Made by a program: the position numbers and the translations under genes. A stretch of 64,000 bases of DNA from Auanema rhodensis. Its lineage: Eukaryota; Nematoda; Chromadorea; Rhabditida; Rhabditidae. The DNA lies in NCBI GenBank assembly GCA_964057225.1, contig CAXKVF010000077.1, positions 310,001 through 374,000 of the forward strand, given 5' to 3'. Below, piece after piece: positions 1-9,148 of the stretch (position 1 is its first letter; each line of letters opens with the position of its first letter). The notes beneath the pieces were generated by a model that saw only the letters and a program-made list of their open reading frames with translations, was not told the DNA's origin and searched no databases.

Positions 1-2
1 CA

Positions 3-22
3 TTTAATTAGCATAAATTAAA
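3..22. repeat. AT-rich inverted repeat, 7-bp arms and 6-base loop (recurs in every monomer)
   Basis: TTTAATT at 3-9 is the exact reverse complement of AATTAAA at 16-22, with AGCATA between them, so it could form a short hairpin or cruciform. It is repeated at the same place in nearly all monomers. A17G (m259, m292, m300, m306, m311, m319, m325, all between 45.4 and 57.2 kb) and A10T next to the arm (m149, m165) are its main variants. Confidence 0.8.
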
Positions 23-24
23 GT

Positions 25-30
25 TCACGT
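25..30 (+). other. TCACGT hexamer, site 1 of 3 per monomer
   Basis: First of three direct TCACGT hexamers per 176-bp unit (positions 25-30, 136-141 and 168-173). This one is followed by AAA, so it is not a full CACGTG. It lies 33 bp after site 3 of the preceding monomer. An ACGT core can be read by bHLH or bZIP proteins in many eukaryotes; that it is bound here is inference. Confidence 0.6.
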
Positions 31-41
31 AAATTTCAAAG

Positions 42-56
42 TCATGGTTACCATGA
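42..56. repeat. 15-bp dyad (7-bp arms, 1-base centre) in every monomer
   Basis: TCATGGT at 42-48 and ACCATGA at 50-56 are exact reverse complements around T49. The dyad is intact in the reference form. Variant sites cluster in it: A44G/T45A (m30, m31, m43), G46A (type B monomers and others), A50G (m303, m322, m326, m330, m349, m360), G55T or G55A (23-29 kb and m230) and A56C (roughly half of all monomers). Each removes one or two of its base pairs. C58G lies just outside. Confidence 0.85.
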
Positions 57-65
57 ACCAATATC

Positions 66-82
66 AATAAAAATTTGTTTTT
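66..82 (+). other. AATAAA plus A5T3-G-T5 tract (recurs in every monomer)
   Basis: AATAAA at 66-71 runs into a homopolymeric A/T tract ending at 82. It resembles a polyadenylation hexamer followed by a T/GT-rich element, but with no transcript evidence this may be chance in AT-rich DNA. All ten single-base deletions in the window fall in this tract. Variants here are A69G, A73T, G77C and T82C. Confidence 0.5.
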
Positions 83-134
83 AGACTAATATGGACATGG
101 GGAATCTAATTTTGAAAACCGCATCTCTTTATCT

Positions 135-144
135 TTCACGTGAA
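135..144. other. Perfect 10-bp palindrome TTCACGTGAA (CACGTG site 2)
   Basis: Self-complementary over 10 bp with a central CACGTG, a sequence known as an E-box/G-box that bHLH and bZIP factors can bind. It is conserved in nearly every monomer. It is broken by G140A in type F monomers (about a dozen between 1.9 and 21.1 kb, plus m232), by C139G in m151 and m167, and altered by G142A (CACGTA) in m345, m347 and m358. Binding here is inference. Confidence 0.75.
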
Positions 145-160
145 GCGAGTTACATACCAA

Positions 161-174
161 GTGCACATCACGTG
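161..174 (+). other. GTGCAC followed by ATCACGTG (CACGTG site 3)
   Basis: GTGCAC (161-166) is a 6-bp palindrome directly followed by ATCACGTG (167-174). The latter matches the consensus RTCACRTG of yeast centromere element CDEI, bound by the bHLH protein Cbf1; CACGTG is also a general bHLH site. The array is clearly not a yeast point centromere, so the match may only reflect a shared bHLH-type site. Variants: A165C and T162A break GTGCAC (eastern half), and G174A breaks CACGTG (39.9-54.4 kb). Confidence 0.65.
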
Positions 175-1936
175 TACATTTAATTAGCATAAATTAAAGT
201 TCACGTAAATTTCAAAGTCATGGTTACCATGAACCAATATCAATAAAAATTTGTTTTTAGACTAATATGGACATGGGGAATCTAATTTTAAAAACCGCAT
301 CTCTTTATCTTTCACGTGAAGCGAGTTACATACCAAGTGCACATCACGTGTACATTTAATTAGCATAAATTAAAGTTCACGTAAATTTCAAAGTCATGGT
401 TACCATGAACCAATATCAATAAAAATTTGTTTTTAGACTAATATGGACATGGGGAATCTAATTTTGAAAACCGCATCTCTTTATCTTTCACGTGAAGCGA
501 GTTACATACCAAGTGCACATCACGTGTACATTTAATTAGCATAAATTAAAGTTCACGTAAATTTCAAAGTCATGGTTACCATGAACCAATATCAATAAAA
601 ATTTGTTTTTAGACTAATATGGACATGGGGAATCTAATTTTGAAAACCGCATCTCTTTATCTTTCACGTGAAGCGAGTTACATACCAAGTGCACATCACG
701 TGTACATTTAATTAGCATAAATTAAAGTTCACGTAAATTTCAAAGTCATGGTTACCATGAACCAATATCAATAAAAATTTGTTTTTAGACTAATATGGAC
801 ATGGGGAATCTAATTTTGAAAACCGCATCTCTTTATCTTTCACGTGAAGCGAGTTACATACCAAGTGCACATCACGTGTACATTTAATTAGCATAAATTA
901 AAGTTCACGTAAATTTCAAAGTCATGGTTACCATGAACCAATATCAATGAAAATTTGTTTTTAGACTAATATGGACATGGGGAATCTAATTTTGAAAACC
1001 GCATCTCTTTATCTTTCACGTGAAGCGAGTTACATACCAAGTGCACATCACGTGTACATTTAATTAGCATAAATTAAAGTTCACGTAAATTTCAAAGTCA
1101 TGGTTACCATGAACCAATATCAATAAAAATTTGTTTTTAGACTAATATGGACATGGGGAATCTAATTTTGAAAACCGCATCTCTTTATCTTTCACGTGAA
1201 GCGAGTTACATACCAAGTGCACATCACGTGTACATTTAATTAGCATAAATTAAAGTTCACGTAAATTTCAAAGTCATGGTTACCATGCACCAATATCAAT
1301 AAAAATTTGTTTTTAGACTAATATGGACATGGGGAATCTAATTTTGAAAACCGCATCTCTTTATCTTTCACGTGAAGCGAGTTACATACCAAGTGCACAT
1401 CACGTGTACATTTAATTAGCATAAATTAAAGTTCACGTAAATTTCAAAGTCATGGTTACCATGAACCAATATCAATAAAAATTTGTTTTTAGACTAATAT
1501 GGACATGGGGAATCTAATTTTGAAAACCGCATCTCTTTATCTTTCACGTGAAGCGAGTTACATACCAAGTGCACATCACGTGTACATTTAATTAGCATAA
1601 ATTAAAGTTCACGTAAATTTCAAAGTCATGGTTACCATGAACCAATATCAATAAAAATTTGTTTTTAGACTAATATGGACATGGGGAATCTAATTTTGAA
1701 AACCGCATCTCTTTATCTTTCACGTGAAGCGAGTTACATACCAAGTGCACATCACGTGTACATTTAATTAGCATAAATTAAAGTTCACGTAAATTTCAAA
1801 GTCATGGTTACCATGAACCAATATCAATAAAAATTTGTTTTTAGACTAATATGGACATGGGGAATCTAATTTTGAAAACCGCATCTCTTTATCTTTCACA
1901 TGAAGCGAGTTACATACCAAGTGCACATCACGTGTA

Positions 1937-3343
1937 CATTTAATTAGCATAAATTAAAGTTCACGTAAATTTCAAAGTCATGGTTACCATGCACCAATAT
2001 CAATAAAAATTTGTTTTTAGACTAATATGGACATGGGGAATCTAATTTTAAAAACCGCATCTCTTTATCTTTCACGTGAAGCGAGTTACATACCTAGTGC
2101 ACATCACGTGTACATTTAATTAGCATAAATTAAAGTTCACGTAAATTTCAAAGTCATAGTTACCATGAACCAATATCAATAAAAATTTGTTTTTAGACTA
2201 ATATGGACATGGGGAATCTAATTTTGAAAACCGCATCTCTTTATCTTTCACGTGAAGCGAGTTACATACCAAGTGCACATCACGTGTACATTTAATTAGC
2301 ATAAATTAAAGTTCACGTAAATTTCAAAGTCATGGTTACCATGAAGCAATATCAATAAAAATTTCTTTTAGACTAATATGGACATGGGAAATCTAATTTT
2401 GAAAACCGCATCTCTTTATCTTTCACGTGAAGCGAGTTACATACCAAGTGCACATCACGTGTACATTTAATTAGCATAAATTAAAGTTCACGTAAATTTC
2501 AAAGTCATGGTTACCATGAACCAATATCAATAAAAATTTGTTTTTAGACTAATATGGACATGGGGAATCTAATTTTGAAAACCGCATTTCTTTATCTTTC
2601 ACGTGAAGCGAGTTACATACCAAGTGCACATCACGTGTACATTTAATTAGCATAAATTAAAGTTCACGTAAATTTCAAAGTCATGGTTACCATGCACCAA
2701 TATCAATAAAAATTTGTTTTTAGACTAATATGGACATGGGGAATCTAATTTTGAAAACCGCATCTCTTTATCTTTCACGTGAAGCGAGTTACATACCAAG
2801 TGCACATCACGTGTACATTTAATTAGCATAAATTAAAGTTCACGTAAATTTCAAAGTCATGGTTACCATGAACCAATATCAATAAAAATTTGTTTTTAGA
2901 CTAATATGGACATGGGGAATCTAATTTTGAAAACCGCATCTCTTTATCTTTCACATGAAGCGAGTTACATACCAAGTGCACATCACGTGTACATTTAATT
3001 AGCATAAATTAAAATTCACGTAAATTTCAAAGTCATGGTTACCATGAAGCAATATCAATAAAAATTTGTTTTTAGACTAATATGGACATGGGGAATCTAA
3101 TTTTGAAAACCGCATCTTTTTATCTTTCACGTGAAGCGAGTTACATACCAAGTGCACATCACGTGTACATTTAATTAGCATAAATTAAAGTTCACGTAAA
3201 TTTTAAAGTCATGGTTACCATGAACCAATATCAATAAAAATTTGTTTTTAGACTAATATGGACATGGGGAATCTAATTTTGAAAACCGCATCTCTTTATC
3301 TTTCACGTGAAGCGAGTTACATACCAAGTGCACATCACGTGTA
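1937..3343 (+). repeat. HOR unit 1, complete 8-mer (m12-m19, A' type)
   Basis: Order A'(A56C, G114A, A159T), B(G46A), C(C58G, deletion, G102A), D(C125T), E(A56C), F(G140A), G(G23A, C58G, C127T), H (with C37T). Length 1407 bp. Confidence 0.9.
2289..2463 (+). repeat. Type C monomer, 175 bp (first of nine)
   Basis: Carries C58G, a one-base shortening of the T tract with G77C, and G102A. Other 175-bp copies of this type start at 4576, 5983, 8094, 9501, 11260, 15483, 16010 and 21641. The shared trio of changes means one deletion event spread by duplication. All lie in the first 22 kb. Confidence 0.93.
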
Positions 3344-4223
3344 CATTTAATTAGCATAAATTAAAGTTCACGTAAATTTCAAAGTCATGGTTACCATGCA
3401 CCAATATCAATAAAAATTTGTTTTTAGACTAATATGGACATGGGGAATCTAATTTTGAGAACAGCATCTCTTCATCTTTCACGTGAAGCGAGTTACATAC
3501 CAAGTGCACATCACGTGTACATTTAATTAGCATAAATTAAAGTTCACGTAAATTTCAAAGTCATAGTTACCATGCACCAATATCAATAAAAATTTGTTTT
3601 TAGACTAATATGGACATGGGGAATCTAATTTTGAAAACCGCATCTCTTTATCTTTCACGTGAAGCGAGTTACATACCAAGTGCACATCACGTGTACATTT
3701 AATTAGCATAAATTAAAGTTCACGTAAATTTCAAAGTCATGGTTACCATGAACCAATATCAATAAAAATTTGTTTTTAGACTAATATGGACATGGGGAAT
3801 CTAATTTTGAAAACCGCATCTCTTTATCTTTCACATGAAGCGAGTTACATACCAAGTGCACATCACGTGTACATTTAATTAGCATAAATTAAAATTCACG
3901 TAAATTTCAAAGTCATGGTTACCATGAAGCAATATCAATAAAAATTTGTTTTTAGACTAATATGGACATGGGGAATCTAATTTTGAAAACCGCATCTTTT
4001 TATCTTTCACGTGAAGCGAGTTACATACCAAGTGCACATCACGTGTACATTTAATTAGCATAAATTAAAGTTCACGTAAATTTCAAAGTCATGGTTACCA
4101 TGAACCAATATCAATAAAAATTTGTTTTTAGACTAATATGGACATGGGGAATCTAATTTTGAAAACCGCATCTCTTTATCTTTCACGTGAAGCGAGTTAC
4201 ATACCAAGTGCACATCACGTGTA
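3344..4223 (+). repeat. HOR unit 2, 5-mer lacking C, D and E (m20-m24)
   Basis: Order A (A116G, C120A, T130C), B with an added A56C, F, G (G23A again), H; 880 bp. The step from B straight to F fits an internal loss of three monomers. The F-G-H part repeats the preceding unit, including its rare G23A. Confidence 0.88.
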
Positions 4224-5630
4224 CATTTAATTAGCATAAATTAAAGTTCACGTAAATTTCAAAGTCATGGTTACCATGCACCAATATCAATAAAAATTTG
4301 TTTTTAGACTAATATGGACATGGGGAATCTAATTTTGAGAACAGCATCTCTTCATCTTTCACGTGAAGCGAGTTACATACCAAGTGCACATCACGTGTAC
4401 ATTTAATTAGCATAAATTAAAGTTCACGTAAATTTCAAAGTCATAGTTACCATGAACCAATATCAATAAAAATTTGTTTTTAGACTAATATGGACATGGG
4501 GAATCTAATTTTGAAAACCGCATCTCTTTATCTTTCACGTGAAGCGAGTTACATACCAAGTGCACATCACGTGTACATTTAATTAGCATAAATTAAAGTT
4601 CACGTAAATTTCAAAGTCATGGTTACCATGAAGCAATATCAATAAAAATTTCTTTTAGACTAATATGGACATGGGAAATCTAATTTTGAAAACCGCATCT
4701 CTTTATCTTTCACGTGAAGCGAGTTACATACCAAGTGCACATCACGTGTACATTTAATTAGCATAAATTAAAGTTCACGTAAATTTCAAAGTCATGGTTA
4801 CCATGAACCAATATCAATAAAAATTTGTTTTTAGACTAATATGGACATGGGGAATCTAATTTTGAAAACCGCATTTCTTTATCTTACACGTGAAGCGAGT
4901 TACATACCAAGTGCACATCACGTGTACATTTAATTAGCATAAATTAAAGTTCACGTAAATTTCAAAGTCATGGTTACCATGCACCAATATCAATAAAAAT
5001 TTGTTTTTAGACTAATATGGACATGGGGAATCTAATTTTGAAAACCGCATCTCTTTATCTTTCACGTGAAGCGAGTTACATACCAAGTGCACATCACGTG
5101 TACATTTAATTAGCATAAATTAAAGTTCACGTAAATTTCAAAGTCGAGGTTACCATGAAGCAATATCAATAAAAATTTGTTTTTAGACTAATATGGACAT
5201 GGGGGATCTAATTTTGAAAACCGCATCTCTTTATCTTTCACATGAAGCGAGTTACATACCAAGTGCACATCACGTGTACATTTAATTAGCATAAATTAAA
5301 GTTCACGTAAATTTCAAAGTCGAGGTTACCATGAAGCAATATCAATAAAAATTTGTTTTTAGACTAATATGGACATGGGGAATCTAATTTTGAAAACCGC
5401 ATCTTTTTATCTTTCACGTGAAGCGAGTTACATACCAAGTGCACATCACGTGTACATTTAATTAGCATAAATTAAAGTTCACGTAAATTTCAAAGTCATG
5501 GTTACCATGAACCAATATCAATAAAAATTTGTTTTTAGACTAATATGGACATGGGGAATCTAATTTTGAAAACCGCATCTCTTTATCTTTCACGTGAAGC
5601 GAGTTACATACCAAGTGCACATCACGTGTA
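4224..5630 (+). repeat. HOR unit 3, complete 8-mer with a recombinant F (m25-m32)
   Basis: Order A, B, C, D (with T136A), E, F*, G*, H; 1407 bp. F* (m30, 5103-5278) and G* (m31, 5279-5454) both carry A44G+T45A and C58G. F* also carries A103G and G140A, so it looks like G-type sequence on the left and F-type on the right. Confidence 0.88.
5103..5278 (+). repeat. Chimeric monomer G*/F (m30)
   Basis: A44G, T45A and C58G on the left match the following monomer and m43 (type G*). G140A on the right matches type F. A103G is an additional change seen elsewhere in E* monomers. Probably a recombinant or gene-conversion product occupying the F slot of unit 3. Confidence 0.75.
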
Positions 5631-7037
5631 CATTTAATTAGCATAAATTAAAGTTCACGTAAATTTCAAAGTCATGGTTACCATGCACCAATATCAATAA
5701 AAATTTGTTTTTAGACTAATATGGACATGGGGAATCTAATTTTAAAAACCGCATCTCTTTATCTTTCACGTGAAGCGAGTTACATACCTAGTGCACATCA
5801 CGTGTACATTTAATTAGCATAAATTAAAGTTCACGTAAATTTCAAAGTCATAGTTACCATGAACCAATATCAATAAAAATTTGTTTTTAGACTAATATGG
5901 ACATGGGGAATCTAATTTTGAAAACCGCATCTCTTTATCTTTCACGTGAAGCGAGTTACATACCAAGTGCACATCACGTGTACATTTAATTAGCATAAAT
6001 TAAAGTTCACGTAAATTTCAAAGTCATGGTTACCATGAAGCAATATCAATAAAAATTTCTTTTAGACTAATATGGACATGGGAAATCTAATTTTGAAAAC
6101 CGCATCTCTTTATCTTTCACGTGAAGCGAGTTACATACCAAGTGCACATCACGTGTACATTTAATTAGCATAAATTAAAGTTCACGTAAATTTCAAAGTC
6201 ATGGTTACCATGAACCAATATCAATAAAAATTTGTTTTTAGACTAATATGGACATGGGGAATCTAATTTTGAAAACCGCATTTCTTTATCTTTCACGTGA
6301 AGCGAGTTACATACCAAGTGCACATCACGTGTACGTTTAATTAGCATAAATTAAAGTTCACGTAAATTTCAAAGTCATGGTTACCATGCACCAATATCAA
6401 TAAAAATTTGTTTTTAGACTAATATGGACATGGGGAATCTAATTTTGAAAACCGCATCTCTTTATCTTTCACGTGAAGCGAGTTACATACCAAGTGCACA
6501 TCACGTGTACATTTAATTAGCATAAATTAAAGTTCACGTAAATTTCAAAGTCATGGTTACCATGAACCAATATCAATAAAAATTTGTTTTTAGACTAATA
6601 TGGACATGGGGAATCTAATTTTGAAAACCGCATCTCTTTATCTTTCACATGAAGCGAGTTACATACCAAGTGCACATCACGTGTACATTTAATTAGCATA
6701 AATTAAAGTTCACGTAAATTTCAAAGTCATGGTTACCATGAAGCAATATCAATAAAAATTTGTTTTTAGACTAATATGGACATGGGGAATCTAATTTTGA
6801 AAACCGCATCTTTTTATCTTTCACGTGAAGCGAGTTACATACCAAGTGCACATCACGTGTACATTTAATTAGCATAAATTAAAGTTCACGTAAATTTCAA
6901 AGTCATGGTTACCATGAACCAATATCAATAAAAATTTGTTTTTAGACTAATATGGACATGGGGAATCTAATTTTGAAAACCGCATCTCTTTATCTTTCAC
7001 GTGAAGCGAGTTACATACCAAGTGCACATCACGTGTA
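5631..7037 (+). repeat. HOR unit 4, complete 8-mer (m33-m40, A' type)
   Basis: Order A', B, C, D, E (with A2G), F, G, H; 1407 bp, in the same order as unit 1. Confidence 0.9.
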
Positions 7038-7741
7038 CATTTAATTAGCATAAATTAAAGTTCACGTAAATTTCAAAGTCATGGTTACCATGCACCAATA
7101 TCAATAAAAATTTGTTTTTAGACTAATATGGACATGGGGAATCTAATTTTGAGAACAGCATCTCTTCATCTTTCACGTGAAGCGAGTTACATACCAAGTG
7201 CACATCACGTGTACATTTAATTAGCATAAATTAAAGTTCACGTAAATTTCAAAGTCATAGTTACCATGAACCAATATCAATAAAAATTTGTTTTTAGACT
7301 AATATGGACATGGGGAATCTAATTTTGAAAACCGCATCTCTTTATCTTTCACATGAAGCGAGTTACATACCAAGTGCACATCACGTGTACATTTAATTAG
7401 CATAAATTAAAGTTCACGTAAATTTCAAAGTCGAGGTTACCATGAAGCAATATCAATAAAAATTTGTTTTTAGACTAATATGGACATGGGGAATCTAATT
7501 TTGAAAACCGCATCTTTTTATCTTTCACGTGAAGCGAGTTACATACCAAGTGCACATCACGTGTACATTTAATTAGCATAAATTAAAGTTCACGTAAATT
7601 TCAAAGTCATGGTTACCATGAACCAATATCAATAAAAATTTGTTTTTAGACTAATATGGACATGGGGAATCTAATTTTGAAAACCGCATCTCTTTATCTT
7701 TCACGTGAAGCGAGTTACATACCAAGTGCACATCACGTGTA
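7038..7741 (+). repeat. HOR unit 5, 4-mer with a B/F chimeric monomer (m41-m44)
   Basis: Order A, B/F, G*, H; 704 bp. The second monomer (7214-7389) has the B marker G46A at 7259 and the F marker G140A at 7353. A crossover between a B and an F monomer explains both the chimera and the loss of C, D and E. Confidence 0.88.
7214..7389 (+). repeat. Chimeric monomer B/F (m42)
   Basis: G46A (7259) is otherwise the mark of type B, and G140A (7353) the mark of type F. Here both are in one monomer, with reference sequence between. It sits exactly where B to F was expected, with C, D and E missing, so it is a likely exchange junction between monomer positions 46 and 140. Confidence 0.82.
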
Positions 7742-9148
7742 CATTTAATTAGCATAAATTAAAGTTCACGTAAATTTCAAAGTCATGGTTACCATGCACC
7801 AATATCAATAAAAATTTGTTTTTAGACTAATATGGACATGGGGAATCTAATTTTAAAAACCGCATCTCTTTATCTTTCACGTGAAGCGAGTTACATACCT
7901 AGTGCACATCACGTGTACATTTAATTAGCATAAATTAAAGTTCACGTAAATTTCAAAGTCATAGTTACCATTAACCAATATCAATAAAAATTTGTTTTTA
8001 GACTAATATGGACATGGGGAATCTAATTTTGAAAACCGCATCTCTTTATCTTTCACGTGAAGCGAGTTACATACCAAGTGCACATCACGTGTACATTTAA
8101 TTAGCATAAATTAAAGTTCACGTAAATTTCAAAGTCATGGTTACCATGAAGCAATATCAATAAAAATTTCTTTTAGACTAATATGGACATGGGAAATCTA
8201 ATTTTGAAAACCGCATCTCTTTATCTTTCACGTGAAGCGAGTTACATACCAAGTGCACATCACGTGTACATTTAATTAGCATAAATTAAAGTTCACGTAA
8301 ATTTCAAAGTCATGGTTACCATGAACCAATATCAATAAAAATTTGTTTTTAGACTAATATGGACATGGGGAATCTAATTTTGAAAACCGCATTTCTTTAT
8401 CTTTCACGTGAAGCGAGTTACATACCAAGTGCACATCACGTGTACATTTAATTAGCATAAATTAAAGTTCACGTAAATTTCAAAGTCATGGTTACCATGC
8501 ACCAATATCAATAAAAATTTGTTTTTAGACTAATATGGACATGGGGAATCTAATTTTGAAAACCGCATCTCTTTATCTTTCACGTGAAGCGAGTTACATA
8601 CCAAGTGCACATCACGTGTACATTTAATTAGCATAAATTAAAGTTCACGTAAATTTCAAAGTCATGGTTACCATGAACCAATATCAATAAAAATTTGTTT
8701 TTAGACTAATATGGACATGGGGAATCTAATTTTGAAAACCGCATCTCTTTATCTTTCACATGAAGCGAGTTACATACCAAGTGCACATCACGTGTACATT
8801 TAATTAGCATAAATTAAAGTTCACGTAAATTTCAAAGTCATGGTTACCATGAAGCAATATCAATAAAAATTTGTTTTTAGACTAATATGGACATGGGGAA
8901 TCTAATTTTGAAAACCGCATCTTTTTATCTTTCACGTGAAGCGAGTTACATACCAAGTGCACATCACGTGTACATTTAATTAGCATAAATTAAAGTTCAC
9001 GTAAATTTCAAAGTCATGGTTACCATGAACCAATATCAATAAAAATTTGTTTTTAGACTAATATGGACATGGGGAATCTAATTTTGAAAACCGCATCTCT
9101 TTATCTTTCACGTGAAGCGAGTTACATACCAAGTGCACATCACGTGTA
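7742..9148 (+). repeat. HOR unit 6, complete 8-mer (m45-m52, A' type)
   Basis: Order A', B (with G55T), C, D, E, F, G, H; 1407 bp. Confidence 0.9.

Larger units (their letters stand above)
1..176 (+). repeat. Reference monomer (m1), identical to the majority sequence
   Basis: Used as the coordinate ruler for all variants; the start point is arbitrary and set by the window edge. Landmarks by monomer position: AT-rich inverted repeat 3-22; TCACGT at 25-30; 15-bp dyad 42-56; AATAAA at 66-71 followed by an A5T3-G-T5 tract at 69-82; nearly invariant block 86-99; TTTTGAAAA dyad 110-118; variable pyrimidine stretch 122-137; perfect palindrome TTCACGTGAA 135-144; GTGCAC 161-166; ATCACGTG 167-174; TGTACA palindrome across the monomer junction (173 to 2 of the next copy). 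Five CpG dinucleotides lie at 28, 120, 139, 146 and 171. The commonest variant is A56C, which splits the array into A56 and C56 subfamilies intermingled throughout. Confidence 0.97.
1..1936 (+). repeat. Near-consensus monomers m1-m11
   Basis: Eleven monomers that are mostly the reference sequence. The differences seen are G114A in m2, A69G in m6, A56C in m8 and G140A in m11. There is no clear HOR periodicity inside this stretch. The G114A and A69G monomers recur in the 11-monomer block at 17945-21288, suggesting a relation to it. Confidence 0.85.

Noticed and set aside
11-20. CATAAATT as a TATA-like promoter element
   Set aside because: Part of an AT-rich inverted repeat in every monomer, without any downstream gene; no support for promoter function.
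66-71. AATAAA as a functional polyadenylation signal
   Set aside because: No gene or transcript unit is visible, and such hexamers are expected in 68% A+T DNA; kept only as a motif note.
1-176. CENP-B box
   Set aside because: No sequence resembling the known 17-bp box (TTCG and CGGGA core elements) is present on either strand of the monomer.
1-176. Known 176-180-bp plant centromere satellites (Arabidopsis, Brassica)
   Set aside because: Length is similar, but I do not see the sequence features I would expect of them; length alone is not evidence. A database search would decide.
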